Positions 1-8,093 of a DNA stretch of 42,049 nt are shown in pieces (positions within the stretch are counted from its first letter, which is position 1; the number at the start of each line of letters is the position of its first letter). The position numbers and the translations under genes were made by a program. Source of the stretch: Paracoccaceae bacterium. GTDB lineage: Bacteria > Pseudomonadota > Alphaproteobacteria > Rhodobacterales > Rhodobacteraceae. The DNA is taken from assembly GCA_902631295.1 (NCBI GenBank), contig CACOXV010000017.1, positions 1 to 42,049 on the forward strand. The letters are read 5' to 3'. A model generated the notes under the pieces. That model saw nothing but the letters and a program-made list of their open reading frames with translations. It did not search any database and was not told the DNA's origin.

Positions 1-203
1 CAGTGATAGGGCTTAATTGGGGCGCTTATGTGAAATTTAACCCAAAAGTTATTTCAAAAAGCTTGGCTGACTTAATGGAAATGTTCACACAAGATAATCT
101 GGCACCACATGTTTCACACTTATATCCATTCTCCGAAACAAAAGCTGCCCTTGAATTGATTGAAAATCGAAAATCCACCGGTAAAGTGGTTATAACAATA
201 TAA
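1..203 (+). CDS. NADPH:quinone oxidoreductase-like protein, C-terminal fragment
   Basis: Only the last 67 or so residues lie in the window; the gene enters from the left edge with no start codon of its own, and the first in-frame GTG at position 3 is an internal valine. The fragment has the C-terminal pattern of the zinc-independent quinone oxidoreductase branch of the MDR superfamily: an opening V-I-G-x-x-W-G-A-Y, then a P-x-x-x-x-x-x-L-x-x-L helix, then the closing 'ENRKSTGKVVITI', where the conserved G-K-V-V ends the last strand of the catalytic domain. These enzymes reduce quinones or enoyl-CoA-like substrates with NADPH in the cytosol. The cofactor-binding fold is outside the window, so the substrate and exact subfamily cannot be set. 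Confidence 0.8.
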   Translation, partial: VIGLNWGAYVKFNPKVISKSLADLMEMFTQDNLAPHVSHLYPFSETKAALELIENRKSTGKVVITI

Positions 204-238
204 GATTAAAAAAAAATATTTTTTTTCCCCTACGAAGC

Positions 239-269
239 TTGAAAAAGTAAACAAATCAGCCAATATTAT
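239..269 (+). promoter_or_regulatory. Possible promoter for the BI-1 family gene
   Basis: TTGAAA at 239-244 and TATTAT at 264-269 resemble sigma-70 -35 and -10 boxes, but the 19-base spacer is longer than usual. The pair lies 33 bases upstream of the chosen start at 302. This is pattern matching by eye only. Confidence 0.3.
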
Positions 270-301
270 GAAAAGATTAAATGTGTTTATCGGAGGCACA
301 A

Positions 302-1081
302 ATGGCAGATAACAGAACTATAAGATCAACAGCTGGGGCTAGAAGTGAAGTAATAGACAGCGGACTTCGCGCCCATATGAATAAAGTTTATGGCACTATG
401 TCAGTCGGGATGCTTATTACTGCATTGGCAGCATGGGCTATTTCTGGGTTAGCGACAACAACAGATCCTGCTTATGCAACAGCACAAATGGCTAACGGGA
501 CATTGTTAACAGCACTGGGTTCAGCACTTTATCTCTCTCCTTTAAGATGGATAGTAATGCTTGCGCCACTAGGAATATTATTTTTTGGTTTTGGACATGT
601 GATGCGAAAATCATCTGCTGCTGCGGCACAGTTACTTTTCTTCGTCTTTGCATCTTTAATCGGAATCTCCTTGAGCTCGATTTTTATCGTGTATACCTCG
701 GTCTCGATTGTTCAAACATTTTTGGTCACCTCAATAGCCTTCGCAGGCTTATCTTTGTGGGGATATACAACAAAAAAAGACATATCGGGATGGGGTGCAT
801 TTTTAATAATGGGCGTGATTGGAATAATCATTGCGTCAATAATCAACATCTTCTTGGGCTCACCAGCTCTAATGTTTGCGATTTCAATTATTGGCTTGCT
901 CGTGTTTGCAGGTCTTACTGCATACGACACGCAGAATATCAAAATTCAATATCTTCAGCATGCTCACCACGGTGATCAACAGTGGTTAGACAAATCAGCT
1001 ATCCATGGTGCTCTAAGCCTTTATCTTGATTTCTTAAATATGTTTCAATTCTTATTATTGTTTATGGGAAATCAAGAATAA
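302..1081 (+). CDS. Bax inhibitor-1/YccA family membrane protein
   Basis: A 259-residue, very hydrophobic protein with about seven predicted membrane segments after a polar N-terminus of roughly 30 residues. The end of the protein, with 'AYDTQNIK' followed by 'ALSLYLDFLNMF', is the conserved C-terminal signature of the Bax inhibitor-1 (UPF0005) family. Known members are inner-membrane proteins; some act as pH-sensitive calcium leak channels and YccA modulates FtsH, which is itself encoded at the other end of this window. An upstream in-frame ATG at 281 exists, but ATG 302 has a strong ribosome-binding site (GGAGG at 292-296) at proper spacing and gives the usual family length. The gene stands alone and ends at a clear hairpin terminator. 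The family is secure; its physiological role in this organism is not known. Confidence 0.93.
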   Translation: MADNRTIRSTAGARSEVIDSGLRAHMNKVYGTMSVGMLITALAAWAISGLATTTDPAYATAQMANGTLLTALGSALYLSPLRWIVMLAPLGILFFGFGHVMRKSSAAAAQLLFFVFASLIGISLSSIFIVYTSVSIVQTFLVTSIAFAGLSLWGYTTKKDISGWGAFLIMGVIGIIIASIINIFLGSPALMFAISIIGLLVFAGLTAYDTQNIKIQYLQHAHHGDQQWLDKSAIHGALSLYLDFLNMFQFLLLFMGNQE

Positions 1082-1100
1082 TATTAAATATATATTTTTA

Positions 1101-1127
1101 AAAAACCGCGTCATTGGCGCGGTTTTT
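1101..1127. terminator. Bidirectional intrinsic terminator between the BI-1 gene and rpmG
   Basis: A perfect 10-base-pair stem (1101-1110 with 1118-1127) around a 7-base loop (1111-1117), with GC-rich CCGCG/CGCGG at its core, A residues on the left and an unbroken T run through 1130 on the right. The two genes converge here, so the A and T tracts let the hairpin end transcription from both sides. Confidence 0.9.
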
Positions 1128-1128
1128 T

Positions 1129-1296
1129 TTATTTAATCTTACCCTCTTTGTACTCTACATGCTTTCGTGCTACCGGGTCATACTTTCGTACAACCATTTT
1201 TTCAGTCATTGTACGAGCATTCTTTTTTGTCACATAAAAATGACCAGTATCTGCTGATGAATTTAATCTTATTTTAACGGTAGTTGGCTTAGCCAT
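1129..1296 (-). CDS. rpmG: 50S ribosomal protein L33
   Basis: A 55-residue basic protein beginning [11 protein letters not shown] and ending in [10 protein letters not shown], with the T-G-x-F-Y-V-T-K-K-N core of L33. It binds 23S rRNA near the E site of the large subunit. It is the zinc-free form, because the two C-x-x-C pairs of the zinc-binding paralogue are absent. The open frame extends 27 codons further upstream, but ATG 1296 gives the family length and is preceded by a GGAG ribosome-binding site. It stands as a single gene: the stop codon abuts the shared terminator, and rnpB lies upstream on the same strand. Confidence 0.96.
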   Translation of the reverse strand: MAKPTTVKIRLNSSADTGHFYVTKKNARTMTEKMVVRKYDPVARKHVEYKEGKIK

Positions 1297-1416
1297 ACAA
1301 ATTCTCCTGATAACGCAAGGCTCACACCTCTCATCGAAACAGCCTTTTAATGAACATTTCGTCTGTGTCAACGCCAATGCGCCAATATTATCAATTATTT
1401 TCTTTATTTTAGTAGT

Positions 1417-1815
1417 ATGCGGGAGACCTGTAAGCCGGATTCTGTCCTAAAGGATTAACCTTTATGAATGGCCATTCATCTAAGTTCGGTGTTACCAACG
1501 AACCTCTAGCTGCCTACCCGAACCACTGGTTCAAAGCAAATCCGCGAAAATCAGCGCATAACGCTAAATTAACGCACGTGGCTCCTATTCGGCATTGCTC
1601 CTGGTGGGGCTTGCCATGCGGTCCATGTTACCATCAACCCGGTGGGCTCTTACCCCACCTTTTCACCCTTGCCCAAGCAATTGACTTAGGCGGTTTTTTT
1701 TCTGTGGCGCTTTCCGTCGGGTTACCCCGCCCGGGCGTTACCCGGCACCGTCGCTTTGTGGAGTCCGGACTTTCCTCGAAGTTAAATTACCCCGCGACCA
1801 CTCAGTCTCCCGCAT
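1417..1815 (-). ncRNA. rnpB: RNase P RNA (bacterial class A)
   Basis: The RNA subunit of RNase P, which cleaves the 5' leader from precursor tRNAs. On the reverse strand it starts near 1815 and ends near 1417, about 399 bases. The ends form an exact 11-base helix P1: ATGCGGGAGAC at 1417-1427 matches its complement at 1805-1815. Just inside the 5' side lies the universally conserved GAGGAAAGUCC segment (reverse complement near 1768-1778), and close to the 3' end is the conserved AGAAUCCGGCUUA segment (reverse complement near 1431-1443). The region is much richer in GC than its surroundings, as expected for a folded RNA. A 132-codon forward reading frame over it is a by-product. I see no convincing hairpin terminator past the 3' end. 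Confidence 0.95.
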
Positions 1816-1823
1816 ATTTGCTT

Positions 1824-1852
1824 CGTTTAATTGCTAGTCATAATTTCGTCAA
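1824..1852 (-). promoter_or_regulatory. Likely rnpB promoter
   Basis: Read on the reverse strand: TTGACG (1852-1847), a 17-base spacer, then TAAACG (1829-1824), ending 8 bases before the P1-defined 5' end of RNase P RNA. The -35 box and spacing are good; the -10 box is weak. Position relative to a well-defined RNA start is the main support. Confidence 0.5.
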
Positions 1853-1862
1853 TATTTATTGA

Positions 1863-2423
1863 CTACTTTCCTACGGCCCTGCGAAAGGGACCAGGATCCC
1901 ATCGACAAGCAAAACCATCACCATCAGGGTCAATTCCAAATTGATCTTTTTCGGGACCTCCAGCTCTCAAAAAAGCTTCCTGTGCGGAACTATCCGATAC
2001 ATATCTATTACAATTACGCTCGAAACGAGCCTGGGACTTAAAGCGCCGCTCATAAATAGTGGTCCCAACTGGATTATTAGTTATAAGTGCATACTCAACG
2101 ACATTAGGTATATTTGTTCCAGGTCGTCTGGGAATGTTAGTGGGTTTAACTAAAGTGTAAACTTCCTGGTTTTGCTTTAAACGTTCTGCATCACTCTCAA
2201 TAGTTTGGCGCTCTGCTACCGCTTCAAAATCATTTTCATCAGACAAACCAGGGTTATCTAGTGTCGGCTTACTTACCACTGCTAATTCGTCGACGATTGT
2301 GTCGACATTTACCGGTGGTATCTGAGTACCAAAATCATTGTTTGGCACGCATGCAGAAACAAGAAAGAAGTGGACCACTAAGTAGTGCCATACTCTATTT
2401 AACGAAAGTAAGTCTGATACCAC
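1863..2423 (-). CDS. Excalibur-domain putative lipoprotein
   Basis: A 186-residue protein with a short basic N-terminus, a hydrophobic stretch and a lipobox V22-S23-A24 before Cys25, so it is probably lipid-anchored at the envelope. The middle (about 30-125) is polar and low in complexity with no recognised domain. The C-terminus carries an Excalibur (extracellular calcium-binding) domain: Cys138, then D-x-D-x-D-G at 165-170 (DPDGDGFAC) with Cys173, the typical pair of cysteines around a calcium loop like that of EF hands. The start is GTG, with GGTGG about 9 bases upstream. It begins 6 bases after the gatA stop on the same strand, so it may be co-transcribed with gatCA, though no functional link to tRNA amidation is evident. 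The family is often surface-exposed; the actual role is unknown. Confidence 0.8.
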   Translation of the reverse strand: MVSDLLSLNRVWHYLVVHFFLVSACVPNNDFGTQIPPVNVDTIVDELAVVSKPTLDNPGLSDENDFEAVAERQTIESDAERLKQNQEVYTLVKPTNIPRRPGTNIPNVVEYALITNNPVGTTIYERRFKSQARFERNCNRYVSDSSAQEAFLRAGGPEKDQFGIDPDGDGFACRWDPGPFRRAVGK

Positions 2424-2429
2424 GTTTAT

Positions 2430-3911
2430 TTACCACCATTTGACAGGTTTCTCAACGAATCCAGTAGCACTTTCTAAGGTATGGGCGATATTCATCAGAT
2501 CTCCCTCCTCCCATGGACGTCCAATGAGCTGTAACCCGAGTGGAAGCCCCTCACTATTTAACCCTGCTGGCACGGATATACCCGGCAAACCTGCTAAATT
2601 AACGGTTACAGTAAAAACATCATTTAAATACATTTCAACTGGATCAGCAGTTTCCAATTTTCCAAGCTCAAAAGCCGCTGATGGCGTTGTAGGAGTTAAA
2701 ACTGCATCGATACCAGCGGCAAAAACATCCTCAAAATCTTTTTTTATAAGAGATCTAACTTTTCTTGCTCGGTTATAGTACGCGTCGTAGAATCCTGCTG
2801 ATAAAACATAAGTGCCTATCATTACTCTCCTTTGAACTTCGTTTCCAAATCCTTCAGATCTTGATCTTTCGTACATTTCAGTGATGCTTTCACCTGCATT
2901 TAACTTAGCCCTACGACCGAACCTTACCCCGTCATACCTTGCTAAGTTTGAAGAAGCTTCTGCTGGCGCAATCACATAATAAGCAGGAAGCGCGTATTTG
3001 GTGTGCGGCAATGAAATATCCACTACCTCGGCACCAGCATAACGCAACATATCTGCCCCATCTTTCCATAAACTTTCAATTTGGGGTGACATTCCATCTA
3101 GTCTATATTCACGAGGTATTCCAATTTTTTTATTTTTAATATTACCAGTAAGCATAGCCTCAAAGTTGGGTACAGATCTTTCAGAACTAGTACTATCTTT
3201 CTGATCAAAGCCGCACATGGCTTCTAGCATTATTGCTGTATCACGCACCGACTTACACATGGGACCAGCTTGATCGAGTGAACTAGCAAATGCAACTATA
3301 CCCCATCTAGAACATCTACCATAGGTGGGCTTTATACCAACAATTCCAGTAAAAGCTGCGGGTTGACGAATAGACCCACCAGTGTCTGTACCTATCGCCG
3401 CTAAACATAGATCAGCAGCCACAGCTGAAGCTGAACCACCTGAAGACCCCCCTGGGGTAAGCGCTTTGTCTGAGAACTTCCAGGGATTTACAGCATTACC
3501 ATAAATAGATGTTTCGTTCGAACTGCCCATAGCAAACTCATCCATGTTCACCTTACCCAGAGTTACAGCACCAGCATTCCTCAAATTTTGAGTCACTGTA
3601 CTTTCATATTCGGGTTTGAAGCCGTTTAAAATTTTACTAGCAGCTTGAGTTGGAATCCCCTCACACGCAAAAAGATCTTTTATTCCAAGAGGTATTCCAC
3701 AAAGGGATGGCGCATCTCCCTGTTTTAAAAGTAAGTCGGCTGATCTTGCTTGGTCAACTGCCTTATCTGGCGTTTTATGAACAAACGCACCAAGGGCGTC
3801 AGCATCATCAATCGCCGAAATGCATGATAGCGTAATCTCTTCAGAAGTTATTTCTCTAGCTTTAAGCTTGTCTCTTGCCTGTGCTATTGTCCAGGTATTG
3901 TATCCGCCCAT
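2430..3911 (-). CDS. gatA: Asp-tRNA(Asn)/Glu-tRNA(Gln) amidotransferase subunit A
   Basis: The 493-residue amidase subunit of GatCAB, which releases ammonia from glutamine and passes it to GatB to convert Glu-tRNA(Gln) (and often Asp-tRNA(Asn)) into the correctly amidated form. The amidase-signature Lys-Ser-Ser triad is visible: Lys78 in GIPLGIKD, Ser156 in GGSSGGS and Ser180 in [10 protein letters not shown]. The length is normal for the family. The start ATG overlaps the gatC stop by one base (TAATG), so the two are translationally coupled. GatB is not in the window, which is common when gatB is elsewhere. Its presence implies indirect Gln-tRNA (and perhaps Asn-tRNA) synthesis in this organism. 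Confidence 0.98.
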   Translation of the reverse strand: MGGYNTWTIAQARDKLKAREITSEEITLSCISAIDDADALGAFVHKTPDKAVDQARSADLLLKQGDAPSLCGIPLGIKDLFACEGIPTQAASKILNGFKPEYESTVTQNLRNAGAVTLGKVNMDEFAMGSSNETSIYGNAVNPWKFSDKALTPGGSSGGSASAVAADLCLAAIGTDTGGSIRQPAAFTGIVGIKPTYGRCSRWGIVAFASSLDQAGPMCKSVRDTAIMLEAMCGFDQKDSTSSERSVPNFEAMLTGNIKNKKIGIPREYRLDGMSPQIESLWKDGADMLRYAGAEVVDISLPHTKYALPAYYVIAPAEASSNLARYDGVRFGRRAKLNAGESITEMYERSRSEGFGNEVQRRVMIGTYVLSAGFYDAYYNRARKVRSLIKKDFEDVFAAGIDAVLTPTTPSAAFELGKLETADPVEMYLNDVFTVTVNLAGLPGISVPAGLNSEGLPLGLQLIGRPWEEGDLMNIAHTLESATGFVEKPVKWW

Positions 3912-4198
3912 TATTCTACTACCTTGGGAACGGCAAAGAAACCTTCTCTGGCATCTGGTGCGTTAGAAAGTACTCTCTCTTGTTGATCTCCGTCACAAAC
4001 CTGATCCACACGACGTTTTAATTTTTGGGGGGAGACAGAAGTCATTGGTTCAACTCCTTCCACGTCCACTTCATTTAGCTGTTCAATAAAACCCAAAATC
4101 TGGTTAAATTCATCCGCTAAAATATCCAACGAACTCTCATCAACTTTAATTCGTGCGAGCTTTGCCACCCTTGCCGCTGTCGCTCTATCAATTGACAT
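3911..4198 (-). CDS. gatC: Asp-tRNA(Asn)/Glu-tRNA(Gln) amidotransferase subunit C
   Basis: The 95-residue small subunit that wraps around and stabilises the GatA-GatB interface. It starts [19 protein letters not shown] and contains the L-x-x-I-L-x-F-I-E-Q-L helix, the acidic D-V-E-G-V-E-P-M segment and the terminal F-F-x-V-P-K-V-V-E of the family. It is the first gene of the gatC-gatA pair, whose coding regions share one base. Its start region faces the pxp operon across about 170 bases, so promoters for both directions should lie in 4199-4367. Confidence 0.97.
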   Translation of the reverse strand: MSIDRATAARVAKLARIKVDESSLDILADEFNQILGFIEQLNEVDVEGVEPMTSVSPQKLKRRVDQVCDGDQQERVLSNAPDAREGFFAVPKVVE

Positions 4199-4367
4199 TA
4201 AACTTCTCCATTATTCAGGCTAGGATCATTTAACGTTCATTGGGGTTTACTGCAAGTAGCTGTAAGCGATATTTGTAATCGAAAATAATTCAATTTCACA
4301 CTTTCACCGAAGTTGCTTTTTTCTATGAGAAATTGCTAAGAATGAATTGCATACGGCTGAAAGAAAT

Positions 4368-5111
4368 ATGACAAATAATTTTCCAAAAATGAATTTTGTT
4401 GGGCTCGATGGTATTTTAGTGCAATTTTCCGATGAAATTCGAGAGAATGCTAATTCAGCGGCGCTGGCTTTTCGACATGAAGTAGAGCAAAAAAACCAAT
4501 CTTCTATAATTGAAAGCGCAAACTCATTGACTTCTGCATATTTTAGGATTGATACAAAAATAGAGCCATTAGACTCAATTCTTAATTTTTTAAATGAGAT
4601 GCTGAGAGAAAAAAATTGGTATACTTCAAAGCTGCCTGTAGACCGTAAGCTTTTCAAAATACCTTGCGTGTTTGGGACGGAACTAGCACCACAATTTGAA
4701 AAAGTTATTAAGCTTGCTGGAATTAGCCGATCTCAGGCAATCCTTGAATTTACTACTACTCGAACCCGTGTTATGACTATTGGATTTTCTCCTGGGCAAC
4801 CTTATGCAGGTTTGTTATCCAAAAAATGGGACTTGCCTCGGTTGGCAGAAGTTTCGAAAAGTGTGCCCAAAAGTGCGCTGGTTTGTGCAATTAGGCAGTT
4901 AATTATTTTTTCAAATAGTACCCCAACGGGATGGCACCATATAGGACAAACCGCATTTGAATGTTTTAATTCTAATAGACAACAGCCAATTTTACTTAGG
5001 CCAGGTGACGAGATAACTTTTGTTGAAATTAGTTCTGGTGAATTGTCTCAAATAAACAACAATAACGCTGATGGTCTTGGTGGCGTAGAAATTATGGAAA
5101 TTAGGAATTGA
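4368..5111 (+). CDS. pxpB: 5-oxoprolinase subunit B (KipI family)
   Basis: A 247-residue protein of the carboxyltransferase C/D (KipI, DUF213) family. With PxpA and PxpC it forms the bacterial ATP-dependent 5-oxoprolinase that opens 5-oxoproline to glutamate. The signature is the G-F-x-P-G-x-P-Y-x-G segment at roughly residues 144-153, followed by a Pro-Arg pair, the T-G-W-x-x-I-G-x-T segment and the closing L-L-R-P-G-D-E-I-T-F. The longest frame begins with TTG at 4347; ATG 4368 is preferred for codon type and a GAAAG ribosome-binding site. Only one base separates its stop from the pxpC start, so the two are tightly coupled. The central Q-L-I-I-F-S replaces the more usual G-x-Q-x-x-I-Y-P form, a modest divergence. 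Confidence 0.9.
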   Translation: MTNNFPKMNFVGLDGILVQFSDEIRENANSAALAFRHEVEQKNQSSIIESANSLTSAYFRIDTKIEPLDSILNFLNEMLREKNWYTSKLPVDRKLFKIPCVFGTELAPQFEKVIKLAGISRSQAILEFTTTRTRVMTIGFSPGQPYAGLLSKKWDLPRLAEVSKSVPKSALVCAIRQLIIFSNSTPTGWHHIGQTAFECFNSNRQQPILLRPGDEITFVEISSGELSQINNNNADGLGGVEIMEIRN

Positions 5112-5112
5112 T

Positions 5113-6114
5113 ATGTTGGAAGTGATTTCAACCTCAGGATTTTCTTCCTTTCAGGATATGGGAAGAAACGGCTTCCGATCTCAGGGTATATCCAGGTCTG
5201 GCGCAGCGGACTACTATGCACTTTTTGAAGGCGCCGCGTTGCTTGACCAAAACCCGAATAGCACGGCACTTGAGCTTATTGGAAACGGGGGGAAATTTAG
5301 AGTTTTACAGGACTGCATGGTAGCTCTAACAGGTGCTATAATGCCTGCGAGTTTAGATCAGAAACCGTTATCTTGGAATTCCAGTCATTATTTACACGGT
5401 GGCAGCATATTAGAATTGGGCGCACCTCAAAATGGTAGATATAGTTATTTGCATTTGAGGGGTGGATTTAAAGCACCAAAAATATTTAATTCTAGTTCAG
5501 CTCAGCCAACTGCCGGAATCGGAAAGTACACTCGCCCCAAAGACATCTTGGAACCTTTAGAAAAAATCCCAGACGCTCTTAAATGCCAAACAATTGAACC
5601 AGTGGATAGATTTGAGGCAACAAGCTTTAGATTAGTTGAGTCTTTTCAGACCCATCTATTTACTCCTAAAACAATAAAAAAATTTGTAAATACAGAATTC
5701 TCAATTGATAATCAGGCAAACAGAGGTGGAATGAAATTAGCTCATACGGGGTCAGGCTTTTCTACTTCGAACCAATTGAAGATTATTTCGGATATGATAA
5801 TTCCAGGCGATATCCAAATGACAGGTTCCGGGCAGCCATTTGTTCTTTTGTCAGACTGTCAGACGATTGGCGGCTATCCAAGAATAGGCTGTATTATTCC
5901 TCCTGACCTGCCAGCTATTGCCCAGCTGACAACTGGTAGAACTGTAAAATTTAAGTTTATATCACGCGATGAAGCAAATAGGATTGCCTCAGAAGATCTT
6001 AAATGCTTAGAAATAATCAAAGAGAGATGTCTAGAGCCAATTCGTGATCCCCAAAAGATGGCGGATTTACTTAATTTCAATTTGATTGATGGAGCTGTAT
6101 GGGCAAAAAATTAG
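5113..6114 (+). CDS. pxpC: 5-oxoprolinase subunit C (AHS2 / biotin-dependent carboxyltransferase-like)
   Basis: A 333-residue protein of the KipA/AHS2 family, the partner of PxpB in the 5-oxoprolinase complex. Visible family blocks are the N-terminal F-x-D-x-G-R-x-G-F with S-R-S-G-A-A-D, the A-x-E-L-x-x-G-G-x-x-F segment, the Y-L-x-L-R-G-G-F strand and the G-x-x-Q-x-T-G-S-G-Q-P-x-V-L-x-x-D-C-Q-T-x-G-G-Y-P block near residues 233-257. It sits between pxpB and pxpA in the order B-C-A. Older annotation would call it a urea amidolyase-related or allophanate hydrolase subunit 2 protein. Linkage to the LamB/YcsF gene strongly favours the oxoprolinase role. Confidence 0.92.
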   Translation: MLEVISTSGFSSFQDMGRNGFRSQGISRSGAADYYALFEGAALLDQNPNSTALELIGNGGKFRVLQDCMVALTGAIMPASLDQKPLSWNSSHYLHGGSILELGAPQNGRYSYLHLRGGFKAPKIFNSSSAQPTAGIGKYTRPKDILEPLEKIPDALKCQTIEPVDRFEATSFRLVESFQTHLFTPKTIKKFVNTEFSIDNQANRGGMKLAHTGSGFSTSNQLKIISDMIIPGDIQMTGSGQPFVLLSDCQTIGGYPRIGCIIPPDLPAIAQLTTGRTVKFKFISRDEANRIASEDLKCLEIIKERCLEPIRDPQKMADLLNFNLIDGAVWAKN

Positions 6115-6129
6115 TTTAAAGGAATTGTT

Positions 6130-6882
6130 ATGCATATAGATTTAAATGCAGATATGGGCGAAAGCTTCGGATCTTGGGTGAAAGGCAATGATGAAGCTTT
6201 ACTGGATGTGATTTCTTCAGCAAATATTGCTTGTGGTTTTCATGCTGGAGATCCCGATGTAATGGCAAAAACTATAAAACTAGCAAAAAAAAGGGGTGTA
6301 GGAATTGGAGCGCACCCTGGTTTCGATGATTTGGTTGGGTTTGGCCGTAGGCGCTTGAATATTCCAATTGGAACCATCCAAAATCAAATCAGATACCAAA
6401 TTGGAGCAATTAAAGCTATGGCGAAGGCAGAAGGCACCACAATCACACATGTTAAATTGCATGGAGCACTATCGAATATGTGCTCGGAAAATTATGAACT
6501 AGCTAAAGCATGCTATGAAGCAGTGATTTCGGTGGCAAGCGAAGTACCAATCATGGCGTTAGTTAAAACAAAACAGCAAGAGGCAGTAGAAAAGCTTAAA
6601 GCCAAGTGGGTCGGAGAGATTTTTGCAGATCGAAGTTACAATGATGATGCAACATTGGTTGATCGATCAATTCCAGGTGCAATCATCAGTGATCCAATTA
6701 CCGCTGGAGCACGTGTAGCTAATATGGTTTCAAAAGGTGCGATAATTACCAAAACCGGAAAAGAAATAAAAACTAAAATTGATACTATTTGCCTTCATGG
6801 CGATACGCCAGAAGCCGTTAACATAGCTAGGGCAATCAAGAATGCACTGGAAAAAAGCGGCATAAATATTAAAAGGTTTTGA
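6130..6882 (+). CDS. pxpA: 5-oxoprolinase subunit A (LamB/YcsF family)
   Basis: A 250-residue member of the LamB/YcsF family with every classic block: the opening DLNADMGESFG, then ANIACGFHAGDP, then G-A-H-P-G-F-D-D-L-x-G-F-G-R-R, and a closing segment with C-L-H-G-D-T-P. It provides the third subunit of ATP-dependent 5-oxoprolinase. The gene follows pxpC by 15 bases with AAAGGA as ribosome-binding site. The operon probably scavenges pyroglutamate formed by glutamine cyclisation and returns it as glutamate, useful for a small genome with few glutamate sources. The end of the gene converges on an alcohol dehydrogenase gene 48 bases away. Confidence 0.97.
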   Translation: MHIDLNADMGESFGSWVKGNDEALLDVISSANIACGFHAGDPDVMAKTIKLAKKRGVGIGAHPGFDDLVGFGRRRLNIPIGTIQNQIRYQIGAIKAMAKAEGTTITHVKLHGALSNMCSENYELAKACYEAVISVASEVPIMALVKTKQQEAVEKLKAKWVGEIFADRSYNDDATLVDRSIPGAIISDPITAGARVANMVSKGAIITKTGKEIKTKIDTICLHGDTPEAVNIARAIKNALEKSGINIKRF

Positions 6883-6930
6883 TACAATTTTTTAGCTAGT
6901 AGTATTAGCTATACAAAAAAACACAAAAAT

Positions 6931-7980
6931 CTACATTGAAAAGTTATTTATTATTGTAATTCCACTTTCCGATTTTTGCCCAAATTGCAGTATTGCCTCA
7001 GGTACCTGACTTAATTTTAACTTTCTGGTAATTAGACCATCGATATTAATGGAACCGTCGTTTATCATTGTCATTAGTGTGCTAAATCTAGAAGCCGCCA
7101 TACCCCGCGTTCCAATAATTTTCAATTGCCTAGAGTACACTAATTCTAATAGAGGGAGTGAAACAATAGTACTGTTTGAAGTGGGCATTCCTATCTGAAT
7201 GTGCCTACCAAGTTTTCTTAGTGAACGAAGACTATTTTGAAATGTATCCTCTATGCCAAGCGCGTCTAAAGACACGTCAACCCCACCTTTTGTCAGTTCT
7301 CGTACCTCTTGCCATATATTCTTAAATTTTGTTGGATCTAAAACTATATCAGCTCCTACTTCCTTAGCTTTTTTCAGTGCTAAGCTATTAATGTCGATAC
7401 CAATGACTTTAGCGCCCAAAGCTTTTGCAATCATAATTGCAGACGTTCCAACACCGCCACACCCATAGATTGCCAACCACTCACCTGGCAATAAAGAGGC
7501 TCGGTCTGTTAAAGCTCTGTACGCAGTTGTTACTCGGCATCCCATTGCTGCAGCTGTCTCAAAACCAAGTGAAATTGGAAGCCTTACTAGATTAAAATCA
7601 GCAAAACAAATTTCAACAAATTGTGCAAAACCGCCACGAATAGTAAAACCAATTGTTTCCTGCCTATCGCATATCGTTGAATTGCCTGTCTGACAATCAG
7701 AGCATAAACCACACCCCAGAATAAATGGTACAGTTACAGGATCACCTATTGAGAACTTCTTAATATCTGATCCAGTTTCAACTATAATCCCGGCTAATTC
7801 ATGCCCCATAATATGAGGTAATTTGACATCGTGATCATTGCCAGACCAGGCATGGTGGTCCGATCTACATACCCCACATGCTTTTAGTTCTATTACTACC
7901 GAGTTTGGACCACATACTGGATCATCTATCTCCTCAAAGATCGGGGGAGTACAGAATTTATGTAAAACAGATGCCTTCAT
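6931..7980 (-). CDS. Zinc-dependent alcohol dehydrogenase family protein
   Basis: A 349-residue medium-chain dehydrogenase with both zinc sites. The catalytic zinc ligands are Cys38 (in GVCRSDHHAW), His60-Glu61 (in GHE) and Cys148. The structural zinc is held by Cys90, Cys93, Cys96 and Cys104. The Rossmann loop is GCGGVG at 173-178, and 'IGIDIN' with an acidic residue at the end of the second strand suggests NAD rather than NADP. It oxidises an alcohol or reduces an aldehyde; the substrate cannot be read from sequence. Its start faces a PhyH-type dioxygenase gene 113 bases away, so the two may share a regulatory region and serve one pathway, but that is inference. Confidence 0.93.
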   Translation of the reverse strand: MKASVLHKFCTPPIFEEIDDPVCGPNSVVIELKACGVCRSDHHAWSGNDHDVKLPHIMGHELAGIIVETGSDIKKFSIGDPVTVPFILGCGLCSDCQTGNSTICDRQETIGFTIRGGFAQFVEICFADFNLVRLPISLGFETAAAMGCRVTTAYRALTDRASLLPGEWLAIYGCGGVGTSAIMIAKALGAKVIGIDINSLALKKAKEVGADIVLDPTKFKNIWQEVRELTKGGVDVSLDALGIEDTFQNSLRSLRKLGRHIQIGMPTSNSTIVSLPLLELVYSRQLKIIGTRGMAASRFSTLMTMINDGSINIDGLITRKLKLSQVPEAILQFGQKSESGITIINNFSM

Positions 7981-8093
7981 ACAAAAGTCCGATCAAGATA
8001 ATTATAAGTTACTTAAATTTACATACAAAGCCATTGACAAAAACTTCCTAAAAAAAGATCGTCTATTACCAGTAAAACAAATTAAGTAATGAA

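Noticed and set aside
208-226. A-tract/T-tract palindrome after the quinone oxidoreductase fragment
   Set aside because: There are no G-C pairs, so a hairpin would be unstable; not called as a terminator.
547-975. Overlapping 142-codon forward frame within the BI-1 gene
   Set aside because: It is the +1 shadow of a gene with a clear family signature and its own ribosome-binding site.
1464-1862. Forward 132-codon reading frame
   Set aside because: It lies across RNase P RNA on the opposite strand; the composition reflects the folded RNA and no protein family is evident.
6893-6911. TAGCTA...TAGCTA repeat between pxpA and the alcohol dehydrogenase gene as a terminator
   Set aside because: The stem is only six AT-rich pairs and the flanking A and T tracts are interrupted, so it is not distinguishable from chance.
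7838-8089. Forward 83-codon frame across the start of the alcohol dehydrogenase gene
   Set aside because: Most of it is antisense to a secure gene, and it has no ribosome-binding site or known motif.
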